From positions 2,108,001-2,172,000 of the forward strand of contig NZ_JBEXAC010000001.1 of NCBI RefSeq assembly GCF_040567655.1: a stretch of 64,000 bases of DNA. Direction: 5' to 3'. The notes below the pieces were generated by a model. That model made no database searches. It saw nothing but the letters and a program-made list of their open reading frames with translations, and was not told the origin of the DNA. The translations under genes and the position numbers were made by a program. Shown one piece after another: positions 1-8,808 of the stretch (position 1 is the stretch's first letter; each line of letters opens with the position of its first letter). The stretch comes from Chitinophaga sp. H8 (GTDB lineage: Bacteria > Bacteroidota > Bacteroidia > Chitinophagales > Chitinophagaceae).

Positions 1-56
1 TAATAGGTGCTAGTATTGTATCATCATACAACAGCAAAGCATCTAAAACCCTCTTT

Positions 57-344
57 ATGCCATCGAGAGCGTCATTAAATCATTCATTCATGGATGATGG
101 AAAAAGAAATAATGGAATAAAACCGCTCTGGCTTATTGCCTTTGGTATTATGCTGATGGTGGGAGCTGCGCTGGTATGGTTCCGGTTGTATAACCTGGAA
201 ACAAGTGGTTACACCATGCCGGTACACACTTCTGTAGTGTGGATGTATCAATGGGGTGGCAAATGGCTGCCTGCCAGTATACTGGCCATTGCAGGTATGA
301 TTGTATTTGGGAAGGGCGTGCGTGATCTGGCATTAAAAAGATAA
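57..344 (+). CDS. small two-helix membrane protein, unknown function
   Basis: Encodes up to 95 residues; an internal ATG at 90 would give 84 residues and is an equally plausible start because no ribosome-binding site distinguishes them. Two hydrophobic segments are visible (about residues 24-43 and 70-88), separated by a loop containing Met, Trp and Tyr residues, so a small inner-membrane protein is expected. I do not recognise a family. It stands alone on the plus strand at the window edge, and whatever lies upstream is not visible. Confidence 0.5.
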   Translation: MPSRASLNHSFMDDGKRNNGIKPLWLIAFGIMLMVGAALVWFRLYNLETSGYTMPVHTSVVWMYQWGGKWLPASILAIAGMIVFGKGVRDLALKR

Positions 345-521
345 CTGAAGTCGCTAAAGATACCCTATATGTGGCAGCGCATTTTCCGATCTACGTCCGG
401 TTATTGCGAATTTAATCTGACACAGGCAAAGGAAATAGCCGCTTTGCCGACCTTGAAATTGTACCGGCCTTTGGTCCGTTGTTATTACCCACGTGATGAT
501 CGTATTTCATCAACATTTATC

Positions 522-564
522 AAAAAAACGGCATGAGGCTGTATCTGATGTCAGGTACAGCCTC
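522..564 (-). terminator. intrinsic terminator of the sugar kinase gene
   Basis: A 9-bp stem (535-543 paired with 556-564) lies directly after the stop codon of the minus-strand kinase gene. It is followed on that strand by a run of seven T (523-529 read in reverse). This is a standard Rho-independent terminator layout. Confidence 0.75.
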
Positions 565-568
565 TTTA

Positions 569-1465
569 TTACCCTTTTATCAGCTGTCCTACTTCCGCTA
601 CTTCATAATCCGGGCATCCGCCGTTGTAGGTAGCAATCCATGCACCCATCGCAGCAGCAAAAGTGATATTCTCCTGTGGTGATTGTCCTTTAATTCTGCC
701 GTGCAGATAAGCCGCCAGAAATGCGTCTCCGCTTCCAATGGTATCAGCAACGGTTACTTCAAATCCCTGGTGACGGTAAAATGTGCCATCTACGTATAAG
801 ATGGCACCCGCTGCACCCAGGGTAACAATAATCTCCGGTACCTTGTACCTGGTGGCAAGTGCTGCTATACGCTCTTCCAGACCAGTAGCAGTAGTAAACC
901 AATCAGTAACGAGTGTAAGTTCTGATTCGTTGAGCTTGATTATATTAGCTGCTTTCATCAGCCATTCCAGTATTTCGCGCGTATAATGCGGCGCCCGCAG
1001 GTTAATATCCAATACTTTTACTGCGGGAAAATTAAGGATATTGGCCAGGGTATGCATAGACACCGGATTACGGCAAGCCAGGCTTCCGAATACAACGTAA
1101 GCAATATCAGCATTGGTCAGCAGCTCTGCCTGTTTATCATCCTGTACAATAAAGTCCCAGGCTACCGGTTTTACAATGTCGTAACTTACTTCCTGATTGT
1201 TTGCAACATTTGCATATACTTTGCCGGTTTCATATGCTTCATTCCGCTGGATAAAATAGGCGTCCAGGCCAATATTATCCAGTACAGTTAATAAGTCCCT
1301 GCCGGCTTCATCATTTCCAATTCCTGAAAATATAGCAGTAGGATGCCCGAGCTTTTCCAGGTGGTAGGCTACATTCATAGGCGCTCCACCAGGAACCTTT
1401 TTGTCGGGTAATATATCCCATAAAACTTCTCCGAAACAAATAATTTCATATTGACGTGGGTTCAT
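569..1465 (-). CDS. PfkB-family carbohydrate kinase, probably fructokinase
   Basis: 298 residues, the usual length for the ribokinase/PfkB superfamily, which phosphorylates sugars with ATP. The N-terminal signature GGAPMNVAYHLEKLG (residues 26-40) is the substrate-side Gly-Gly motif. The C-terminal IGSGDAFLAAYL (243-254) is the PfkB signature 2, with catalytic base Asp247. The GGAP form and the overall pattern resemble fructokinases (ScrK-like), but substrate cannot be settled from sequence alone. It lies 36 bp downstream of the MscS gene on the same strand, so the two may be co-transcribed; a terminator follows it. Confidence 0.88.
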   Translation of the reverse strand: MNPRQYEIICFGEVLWDILPDKKVPGGAPMNVAYHLEKLGHPTAIFSGIGNDEAGRDLLTVLDNIGLDAYFIQRNEAYETGKVYANVANNQEVSYDIVKPVAWDFIVQDDKQAELLTNADIAYVVFGSLACRNPVSMHTLANILNFPAVKVLDINLRAPHYTREILEWLMKAANIIKLNESELTLVTDWFTTATGLEERIAALATRYKVPEIIVTLGAAGAILYVDGTFYRHQGFEVTVADTIGSGDAFLAAYLHGRIKGQSPQENITFAAAMGAWIATYNGGCPDYEVAEVGQLIKG

Positions 1466-1501
1466 CAGTTGCTTGTTTTTAATCTGATAATGTATCTGTT
1501 A

Positions 1502-2392
1502 TTATTCTTTAGATATTGCAAGTATTTCCGTATAGAGCATCCGGCGTATGGCACGCTCGGTTTTTTTGTCCTGCATAGACAGCAATAGTTGTACTTTAAA
1601 CCGGGCCATGTCTTTCTTTATTTCCAGTGTTCTGAGTAAGAAAGTACCCGGTGTAATCGCGTTATTATAAGGGCTGAGTACATTTTGCAGTCTTTGCTCC
1701 AGCACATCCAGGGTAAGCAGGTGTTTATGATCCAATTCAAATTCCACTGTTACCTTTTTAATATTTTGTTTGGATTGGTTAACAATAAGGGAGGTAAAGA
1801 TGGAGGAGTTGGGAATAAGTATTACATCATCGTCGTCATTAAGCATCACTACATTGACAAGGGTAATATCCTGTATTTTACCACTATGTTCTCCTATTAC
1901 AATATGATCGCCTAATGACAGCTGATCAGAAAACATGATGATCAGTCCATTGATCATATTGGTAATATAATCACGGAACAGCAACGCAATGGCTGCAGCC
2001 ACAATACTGATACTGGTAAGGAATTGTTTAGGGTGGATATCAAAAAACAACATTATGGCTACTATAAAGAAAACCGTATTCAGTACAGACGCAATCCGGT
2101 TGATACCGAGGACAAAGTTATCTTTTACATTCGTTTTTAGCTGGTTTTTGCGGATATACCAGGAAATGATGATGAGCCATCCCAGGGAGATCAGTAAATT
2201 GGCACTCAGAAAAAGGGCTAACGCATTTGTTAGTTTATCCAGTGTCGGGTATTTAACATAAAGATCAGGCTCCTGTATATGGTTAAAATATAGCAGGGCC
2301 AAAAATATCAACAGCTTAATAAAGAAAATAACCCGCTCTTTCCTGTTCTTTCTTTTTGCTTCCAGATCCATCATCATTGTATGCACTTTCAT
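1502..2392 (-). CDS. MscS-family mechanosensitive ion channel
   Basis: 296 residues from the ATG at 2392; the frame stays open to a GTG at 2419, but the ATG start places the charged N-terminus (KRKNRKER) just before the first membrane helix. There are about four hydrophobic segments in the N-terminal half, then the MscS beta domain. The key stretch runs through a helix (ALLFRDYITNMINGLIIMF) and the beta-domain sequence QLSLGDHIVIGEHSGKIQDI, ending in VILIPNSSIFTS; both are hallmark MscS segments. Likely function is osmotic-downshock pressure relief at the inner membrane. It precedes the sugar kinase gene in a probable two-gene unit. Confidence 0.88.
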   Translation of the reverse strand: MKVHTMMMDLEAKRKNRKERVIFFIKLLIFLALLYFNHIQEPDLYVKYPTLDKLTNALALFLSANLLISLGWLIIISWYIRKNQLKTNVKDNFVLGINRIASVLNTVFFIVAIMLFFDIHPKQFLTSISIVAAAIALLFRDYITNMINGLIIMFSDQLSLGDHIVIGEHSGKIQDITLVNVVMLNDDDDVILIPNSSIFTSLIVNQSKQNIKKVTVEFELDHKHLLTLDVLEQRLQNVLSPYNNAITPGTFLLRTLEIKKDMARFKVQLLLSMQDKKTERAIRRMLYTEILAISKE

Positions 2393-2499
2393 TTTCTGTA
2401 TTGGAGGCTGTCTGCACACATTATCCGGTACAGGAAATCAGCCCCCAATAATTCAGCGGGAAATTAAGCAAAATACAGTGAAAGTTTATGTAAAAAGTC

Positions 2500-3021
2500 C
2501 TAGTGTGGCAACTTTTCCCTGAAATAACCATATACCCAGGTACCTGCAACAGCGCTCAATAACACTACCGTTACCACCAGTACGCCGGTACCTATCTGAG
2601 CAAAAAGTGGCCCCGGGCAGGCACCTGTCATAGCCCATCCAAATCCAAATATTAATCCGCCTATTATCTGCCCTTTGTTGAATTTCTTTTTATGGAATAC
2701 GATAGGCTCTCCATAGATCGTTTTTAACTTATATTTTTTGATCAGCCATACCGACAACATACCTACAGCTACTGCTGTACCAATGATGCCATACATGTGA
2801 AAACTCTGGAGACGGAACATTTCCTGTATCCTGAACCAGGATATTACTTCCGCCTTTACAAAAGTGATCCCGAAGATAATACCTACCAGCAGGTATTTTA
2901 ACAGGTGGTACCATTTATGTGTTAATGCAGATTCATTGATACAAATAGTATCCAGGGAACGGACCTCAAAGTCCGTATCATTAGTGGGCAGGGTATTGTC
3001 AATCACATCTTCTTTGAGCAT
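2500..3021 (-). CDS. YeeE/YedE-family half-transporter (second of pair)
   Basis: 173 residues with four or so hydrophobic segments. The diagnostic stretch is IGGLIFGFGWAMTGACPGPL (residues about 121-140), which carries the conserved Cys of the YeeE/YedE (sulfur transport, thiosulfate/persulfide) fold in the GxCPGP context. It has a hydrophilic N-terminal extension of about 35 residues. It starts 18 bp after the other YeeE/YedE gene and completes an operon with the MBL-rhodanese gene. In Bacteroidota these paired half-length proteins are commonly found beside persulfide-detoxification enzymes; together they probably form the equivalent of one full-length transporter. The exact substrate is inferred. 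Confidence 0.85.
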   Translation of the reverse strand: MLKEDVIDNTLPTNDTDFEVRSLDTICINESALTHKWYHLLKYLLVGIIFGITFVKAEVISWFRIQEMFRLQSFHMYGIIGTAVAVGMLSVWLIKKYKLKTIYGEPIVFHKKKFNKGQIIGGLIFGFGWAMTGACPGPLFAQIGTGVLVVTVVLLSAVAGTWVYGYFREKLPH

Positions 3022-3039
3022 TATCAGGATCTTTAAAGA

Positions 3040-3603
3040 TTAAAGTTGAAGGATAAAGGGCAAAATCCAGTTGGCCATTAAAAAACCTCCTGCCATAAAA
3101 CAAATCGTTGCAATCACTGAAGGGATTTGCAAGGTGCTGATTCCCATGATGGCATGCCCGGAAGTGCAGCCACCGGCATACCGGGTACCAAATCCTACAA
3201 GAAACCCACCCCCTGCTAATAAAAGAAAACCTCTCAGTGTAAACAGGGAAGACCAGCTGTATAAGTCTGCTGGTACCTGCTGGCTATAATCTGTAATACC
3301 ATATTGTGCCAATTCCTTAACCAAGGCTGGATTTACCTTAATAGGCGCATCGTTTTGCAGGAACAAGGCAGCTATGATGCCACCTATCAGGATACCGGCT
3401 ACAAAGAAGAGGTTCCAGGCTTCCTGCTTCCAGTTGTATTGAAAAAACTTGATCCTGGCAGGAAAACAGGCGGCACACATATGCCGCAAATTGGCTGAAA
3501 TGCCAAAATGTTTATTGCCCAATAACAAAAGGGCCGGTACTGTTAAACCAACAATAGCACCTGCTACATACCAGGGCCAGGGCTGTTTAAGCCATTCCAT
3601 CAT
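3040..3603 (-). CDS. YeeE/YedE-family half-transporter (first of pair)
   Basis: 187 residues from the ATG at 3603; the frame extends to a GTG at 3651, but this would add a hydrophilic stretch before the first helix. Multiple membrane segments are evident. The conserved half-motif [20 protein letters not shown] near residues 150-170 contains the Cys of the GGCTSGH signature found in thiosulfate-uptake YeeE. A second Cys-rich stretch (HMCAACFP) sits in the N-terminal half. It directly follows the MBL-rhodanese gene (58 bp from its stop) and precedes the partner half-transporter, consistent with import or export of thiosulfate or sulfane sulfur. Confidence 0.85.
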   Translation of the reverse strand: MMEWLKQPWPWYVAGAIVGLTVPALLLLGNKHFGISANLRHMCAACFPARIKFFQYNWKQEAWNLFFVAGILIGGIIAALFLQNDAPIKVNPALVKELAQYGITDYSQQVPADLYSWSSLFTLRGFLLLAGGGFLVGFGTRYAGGCTSGHAIMGISTLQIPSVIATICFMAGGFLMANWILPFILQL

Positions 3604-3660
3604 ATACCTGTAAATTTGAGACCATAAAAATAAGTGCGGCTGGTGCCGCACCCTAGTTTA

Positions 3661-5079
3661 TTATAACAATGTATTAGGACATACATAATCTGTTATCGGA
3701 AATTGTCCGGATGCCTTAAGAGCTTTAAACCCACCCTGTACATCTACCAGGTTGTCAAATCCTCTTGCCCGCAATACACTGATGAAAATCATAGAGCGAT
3801 ACCCTCCGGCACAATGCACATAATATGTTTTGTTTTTGTCCAGTTGCACCATGTTAAAGTTAATATAATCCAGCGGGGTATTCATCACATTGATCACATG
3901 TTCGCTCTGGTATTCACTTATTTTACGGACATCCAGCAAAGCGGCCTGCCGATCCGTTTTGAGCCGGATGGCCAGTTCTTCGGGGGTAATTGAGGTGATC
4001 CGGTCAGTTTCCAGTCCTGCCTGTTCCCAGGCAGCAAAGCCTCCTTTTAAGTAGCCGATAGTATGGTCATATCCCACTCTGGCCAGGCGGGTAATAACTT
4101 CTTCTTCCCTGCCGGCTTCGGTGATCAGTAATAGTTTCTGTTTGATATCCGGAATCAGGGCACCTACCCATGGAGCAAAGTTGCCATCTATACCGATATT
4201 AATCGCATTGGGGATAAACCCTTTCGCAAAAACAGCCGGATCACGGGTATCCAGTATCAATGCGCCTGTAGCATTGGCAGCCACTTCAAAGGCCGCAGGT
4301 GATAAGGCCTGTTGTCCACGCTGCAGTACTACGTCTATACTTTCGTACCCCTGCTTATTCAGCATAGCATTAAGCGGAAAGTATGCAGGTGGGGGCATTA
4401 GTCCTGCAGTTACTTCGGTAATAAATGCTTCCCTGGACATATCTGCTCTTAGCGCATAATTGGTTGCCTTCTGGTGTCCCAGCGTATCTGATGTTTCCTT
4501 GCTCATATTTTTACCACAGGCACTGCCTGCACCATGTGCCGGATATACCACTACCTCATCCGGCAGCGGCATGATCTTGTTCCGTAAAGAATCGTATAGC
4601 AATCCTGCCAGTTCTTCCTTGGTCATATTAGCAGCTTGCTGCGCCAGGTCCGGCCTGCCCACATCACCTATGAAGAGGGTATCCCCCGTGAAAATGGCTA
4701 CGGGTTGCCCTTTCTCATCTTTTAACAGAAAAGAGGCACTTTCCAGGGTATGTCCCGGTGTATGTAGTAAGGTAATCGTTACATTACCCAAAGGAAAGGT
4801 TTGTTCATCAGCAGCAATAAGTGCCTCAAAAGAAGGTGTAGCAGTAGGGCCGTATATAATTGCCGCGCCGGTTTTTTGAGCGAGATCCAGGTGACCTGAC
4901 ACAAAATCGGCATGAAAGTGTGTTTCAAAGATGTATTTTATCCGGGCCCCGGTTTGGTTGGCCCTGTCAATATAAGGTTGTACTTCCCGCAACGGATCTA
5001 TCACGGCGGCTTCACCATTGCTTTCTATATAATATGCGCCTTGTGCCAGGCAACCGGTATAAATCTGCTCAATTTTCAT
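3661..5079 (-). CDS. MBL-fold hydrolase fused to two rhodanese domains (persulfide metabolism)
   Basis: 472 residues. Residues 1-240 form a metallo-beta-lactamase domain of the persulfide dioxygenase (ETHE1/Blh/CstB-like) type, with the metal motif THFHADFVSGH (53-63), the later H of LLHTPGHT, and D of FTGDTLFIGDVGRPDL. Two rhodanese domains follow (about 260-365 and 375-465). The second has the active-site loop with Cys423 (HCAGGYRS). The first lacks a cysteine at the matching loop (ITEAGREEE) and is probably catalytically dead. The family oxidises glutathione or low-molecular-weight persulfides to sulfite, or transfers sulfane sulfur. It is the first gene of the sulfur operon, behind a candidate activator site. 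Confidence 0.9.
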   Translation of the reverse strand: MKIEQIYTGCLAQGAYYIESNGEAAVIDPLREVQPYIDRANQTGARIKYIFETHFHADFVSGHLDLAQKTGAAIIYGPTATPSFEALIAADEQTFPLGNVTITLLHTPGHTLESASFLLKDEKGQPVAIFTGDTLFIGDVGRPDLAQQAANMTKEELAGLLYDSLRNKIMPLPDEVVVYPAHGAGSACGKNMSKETSDTLGHQKATNYALRADMSREAFITEVTAGLMPPPAYFPLNAMLNKQGYESIDVVLQRGQQALSPAAFEVAANATGALILDTRDPAVFAKGFIPNAINIGIDGNFAPWVGALIPDIKQKLLLITEAGREEEVITRLARVGYDHTIGYLKGGFAAWEQAGLETDRITSITPEELAIRLKTDRQAALLDVRKISEYQSEHVINVMNTPLDYINFNMVQLDKNKTYYVHCAGGYRSMIFISVLRARGFDNLVDVQGGFKALKASGQFPITDYVCPNTLL

Positions 5080-5105
5080 AGTTGCTATTTTTTAATGTAC
5101 TATAG

Positions 5106-5149
5106 CAAAATTCACCAATGTTGCAGACATAAAACGTGACAAAAGTCAC
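5106..5149 (-). promoter_or_regulatory. candidate Crp/Fnr-type operator and promoter of the sulfur operon
   Basis: A perfect dyad GTGAC-AAAA-GTCAC (5136-5149) lies upstream of the MBL-rhodanese start. A near-consensus -7 box (GAATTTTG on the minus strand, 5106-5113) follows it, but no TTG is present at the right -33 distance. If transcription starts about 7 bases past the box (near 5102), the dyad centre falls at about -41, the classical class II activator position. The N4-spaced half-sites resemble Crp/Fnr-family sites. The factor is not identified in this window. Confidence 0.45.
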
Positions 5150-5174
5150 CTGGGTCTTATTTCGTTACTTTTTG

Positions 5175-7607
5175 TTACGGTAATACCTCAAAAGTAAAAT
5201 GTCGGCTTCCCGCCAGCCCATCAGCCGTAATACCCTGCAATACCACGATGTATTTCCCGGGCTGGTCTCCGGTATAAAAACTGACCGCTGTACTGTCTTT
5301 TGTACTCGTTTTAACCACGGGTGCCCAGTACAACAGGCTTCTCAGATCAGGAAGGGAGCTTTCTTTTTCTGCAGCAGTATTATAAACAGGCGCATAGAAT
5401 TCCTGCTGTTGCCGAATACCTTCGTAATCCAGTACAACCATATACGGATTAGGCTTTATCCCATCCAGATTGCCGTTGTAGGTAGTAAGGCTGATAATGC
5501 CACTTGAAGTCGTAGCCCCGTAGAAATAGGGTTTTGTAACTACCTCTACCCGTTTCACTTTTAAAGGGTTGATTGCCATTAATTCATCACAGTTAAAAAC
5601 AGGTACCCCATCCAGCAGCATCAGTGGGTCCTCGTTAAAATATTCATTAAAGGGCTGATTTTTCAGCCGCAGAAAAAAATGCCCTTTAATTCTTCTTACA
5701 TCCACAGGAATGACAAATTCCCGTAGCACTTCTTCCATGGTGGTAAAGCGTGTGTAGTCATCCAGATTGAAATCCCAATCGCTTTTACCATAGAAAGGGG
5801 TCGTATCTCCAGGTGGAAGACTCGGCTTTTTCAGGGAGTCATTCCAATAGGTACGCATTGCCTGCATACCGATGCTATGTGTTTCCAGTTGTGCCGAATA
5901 CTGAGCTGGCAAAGTAAACGCTGGAAGTATTCCGGAAGAAGGCAATGTAGAAAAGGGGTTATCAATATTGATACCGTGTATACTATCCTTTCCCTCCCCT
6001 ATCTGAACAATGACTTCCCTGGTGTTATAGAGCCCTTTCGTGTCGTACTTTACCCGCCCGTCAGTATCATTGGAGGCAGGATAATAATACCACCATTTAC
6101 CAGGAGCGGAAAGATGAGTTGTTAAAGGTTTATTTACCGGTTTACCGGTTTGGATATTAATCACTGTACCCGTAATAATATGACCATTATACTCCGGTAC
6201 ATATTTAAACATCGGTGTTTTCCGCTGCAGGATATCCTCCCACCGGAACTTTCTCCATCCATGTGTGAGCATGAGATTATCGGCTGCCAGTGGTACGTTG
6301 ATATCACGTGTAAAATAGTATTCCGGTGACTCCACTGTACCCTGCAAATCTGAAGATAACCACAAGCAGGTCAGGATATTCTCCTCCGGTGCCTTTTGCA
6401 GGCTGTCTACCAGGTATACTGATACGGACAGGTCGGCTGCGGCTGTTTCGCCCTCCATGTTTTTAGTTTGTATGGGTATATTCACTTTTGTTCGCTGGGC
6501 ATACTTCTCCTTTTCAGCTCTGGCTATAATAGCTAATTGTTTTTCCAGTGGTTTGAAATACAGTCTTTCACAAACGGGTTGCCTGGTACTGTTAAAAACG
6601 GTAAAATGGGATATCCCTTCTCCCAGCATTTTCCTGTCTACCAGAAAAACAGCCCGCCCATGCTGCAATTCTTTCATGTCTGCCACTTTAATTTCCTGGC
6701 GGGTATGTATAAACAGATATACCGGAGCAGGCGCCACCATACTATTGCCGGTGCTGGCAGTCACCAGCACTTTTATCAGCTCCTTAGTGGTATCACTTAC
6801 CTGCATCACATAACCCTGCCCGTCTATCCGAGGTAGCTCCTGCGTAAAGGGGCTTCCCTTTACAGGGGTAATCTTTGCCCGATAAGTATGTGCAGCAACA
6901 GGGGTAAATGTACATCTGCCAATACCAAATTTTAGTGGCTGGAAGCTGGTGATACTATCTCCCTTTTCATCGATAATGATTCCTTGGCAATCAACTCCTT
7001 TTCCGGTATGATCAGTAATACGGAAAGCAAGTGTACTTTGCAGGCCACTCACGAGGTGTCCGCCTTCGGGGAAAAACTGTGCAGTATAAGCTGGCGTTGT
7101 ACCAGCCGGAGGCAGCACGGCCGCTTCCTGGGTATTGACAATTGCGATTACTTTTTCAAAGTATCCTTCCGGCGAAAAATTCTTCATCCAGTTAGTGTAT
7201 ACCCGTATCCTGTAATTGCCGGTACCCAGTGTTAACGGTAAAAAGACCGATCCACTGCCGGTACCTTTATCCATCCCCACTTTTACCTGAAACTCCGGTA
7301 CCTGGGCATTATTGATGAGCTCTACATAAGCTACCTTACTGATATCTATAGGATGATGTAGCATTCCATCCACATCATATATTTTAAACCAGAGCATTTC
7401 ACCTGCCACATAAAACTGCTTATCAGTATGTACATATATTTTTTCCTGGAAGGCTTTCTTACGGTATTGTTCAAAGGACTGTTTTATACTGCGCAAGGTA
7501 TCCGCCTGCGCCATCAGTTGATGGAATGGAATCATCCAGACCAGGCATGCAGCTAAGAAGCTGCAACAGCGGGTGGGTATGGTATAACCGGAATGTATCA
7601 TGTCCAT
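5175..7607 (-). CDS. large secreted protein with MG2-like and TonB-plug-like domains
   Basis: 810 residues from the ATG at 7607. An upstream frame opens at 7700 but would overlap the preceding gene's end by 56 bp and put residues before the signal peptide. The N-terminus has a signal peptide ending near QLMAQA. The next part (KIYVHTDKQFYVAGEMLWFK) is the MG2/macroglobulin-like beta domain typical of Bacteroidota. The C-terminal part (DPLMLLDGVPVFNCDELMAI followed by VKRVEVVTKPYFYG) is a TonB receptor plug-like domain without any beta-barrel. Such proteins are common partners of TonB-dependent receptor loci; function is unknown. It is the last gene of a four-gene cassette. Confidence 0.75.
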   Translation of the reverse strand: MDMIHSGYTIPTRCCSFLAACLVWMIPFHQLMAQADTLRSIKQSFEQYRKKAFQEKIYVHTDKQFYVAGEMLWFKIYDVDGMLHHPIDISKVAYVELINNAQVPEFQVKVGMDKGTGSGSVFLPLTLGTGNYRIRVYTNWMKNFSPEGYFEKVIAIVNTQEAAVLPPAGTTPAYTAQFFPEGGHLVSGLQSTLAFRITDHTGKGVDCQGIIIDEKGDSITSFQPLKFGIGRCTFTPVAAHTYRAKITPVKGSPFTQELPRIDGQGYVMQVSDTTKELIKVLVTASTGNSMVAPAPVYLFIHTRQEIKVADMKELQHGRAVFLVDRKMLGEGISHFTVFNSTRQPVCERLYFKPLEKQLAIIARAEKEKYAQRTKVNIPIQTKNMEGETAAADLSVSVYLVDSLQKAPEENILTCLWLSSDLQGTVESPEYYFTRDINVPLAADNLMLTHGWRKFRWEDILQRKTPMFKYVPEYNGHIITGTVINIQTGKPVNKPLTTHLSAPGKWWYYYPASNDTDGRVKYDTKGLYNTREVIVQIGEGKDSIHGINIDNPFSTLPSSGILPAFTLPAQYSAQLETHSIGMQAMRTYWNDSLKKPSLPPGDTTPFYGKSDWDFNLDDYTRFTTMEEVLREFVIPVDVRRIKGHFFLRLKNQPFNEYFNEDPLMLLDGVPVFNCDELMAINPLKVKRVEVVTKPYFYGATTSSGIISLTTYNGNLDGIKPNPYMVVLDYEGIRQQQEFYAPVYNTAAEKESSLPDLRSLLYWAPVVKTSTKDSTAVSFYTGDQPGKYIVVLQGITADGLAGSRHFTFEVLP

Positions 7608-7644
7608 TAACGTTGGGTACAAAATAAAGCCACTACACGGACTA

Positions 7645-8805
7645 CTATGGCCAATACGAAGGTTTACGGGGTTCTCCTTTGTAGGCACGGCAGTCTGCAC
7701 AGATGTAATCTGCCGACTGATACCCTATTACTTCCCCTCCCCGCTTTACTTCCCGCATGGGCACATATGGTTCAATAAAAGGACCAATAGTATCTTTAGG
7801 CAAGAACATTTCGAGTTGTTTCAACCTTCTTTCAGTGCTGTCTGAGCAAGGAATCCGATAGTTCCAGCGAGGTACTTTCACAAATATCCTTTGTGATGAA
7901 CTTGTACCGGCACTGATATAACCAATTACCGTTTCGGTAGGATTATTTATACAGGTGATATTGCCTTTTATTTCTGTGGGCTGTGGATCAAATATAGTAC
8001 CCAGTTGTTCTGTATTTTTCTTCATATTCAACCAATACGCAAAAGCTTCCTTGTTAAATGCATATTGCTTTACCAGTATACTATAGAGTGCCCCGAGTTT
8101 CCAGGCATCATCCGAATCCTCCACAATTTTCACCAAAGGGAACGCATGAATCAGATCAGTGGTGAATTTTTCAGTTGATCCCAGCAAGATCTGATTAGAC
8201 AACAGGGTTCTCCAGCACACATTTACCAGGGGGGTATCTCTTGGCACTACTTTCAGCAGGTTAGGTTTAAATTCGAAGAAGCTGGTATCGTACATATGAT
8301 ATTCCCAGGTTTCTTCATATTCCCAGCGATAGTACTTTGTGTTATTCTGCGGATCATGTGTGGTAAGGTAGATCTGTACACCTTCCTGATTTTTTTGCCA
8401 GTATACAGAGTCAATAGGAGGAGCTTTTTTCAGGGATACTGCTGCCGACCGGTATTCATTACCATCAGCAGTTTTGATCTGCAGGCTGTATTTTTTAGCG
8501 TTATCCAGTGTGAGTGTAGCAAAGTAGTCTCCTTCACTTCCTTCCGTAAGCGCATAACTTTCATTCCCTTCCCCTACTACAGCTACTTTTGCTTTAAATT
8601 CCGGCACAATACGTGCCTCCAGGCCCAGGCGGCGGGTACGGGTAAGCCTGATATGTGTGGGAGCAGTACCATTATCAATAAATCCTTCTACCACCAGGTA
8701 GTTATAATCTTTTGAAGTAATGGGAGGATTATACAGGTCTTTACAACTGATCCCTGCCAGCAGGCATATAATCACCCAACCTATTTTTATCCGGTACTGT
8801 TGCAT
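7645..8805 (-). CDS. DUF4249-family outer-membrane lipoprotein
   Basis: 386 residues. The N-terminus is a lipoprotein signal with lipobox LLAGISC (Cys21), followed by the DUF4249 start (NYLVVEGFIDNGTAPTHIRL). The C-terminal part holds further family features, including VIGYISAGTSSSQRIFV and a terminal CADCRAYKGEPRKPSYWP stretch. DUF4249 lipoproteins in Bacteroidota sit next to TonB-dependent receptors and are thought to act at the cell surface with them, but no biochemical role is established that I know of. It begins 3 bp after the receptor stop, so it is translationally close. Confidence 0.85.
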   Translation of the reverse strand: MQQYRIKIGWVIICLLAGISCKDLYNPPITSKDYNYLVVEGFIDNGTAPTHIRLTRTRRLGLEARIVPEFKAKVAVVGEGNESYALTEGSEGDYFATLTLDNAKKYSLQIKTADGNEYRSAAVSLKKAPPIDSVYWQKNQEGVQIYLTTHDPQNNTKYYRWEYEETWEYHMYDTSFFEFKPNLLKVVPRDTPLVNVCWRTLLSNQILLGSTEKFTTDLIHAFPLVKIVEDSDDAWKLGALYSILVKQYAFNKEAFAYWLNMKKNTEQLGTIFDPQPTEIKGNITCINNPTETVIGYISAGTSSSQRIFVKVPRWNYRIPCSDSTERRLKQLEMFLPKDTIGPFIEPYVPMREVKRGGEVIGYQSADYICADCRAYKGEPRKPSYWP

Positions 8806-8808
8806 GGG

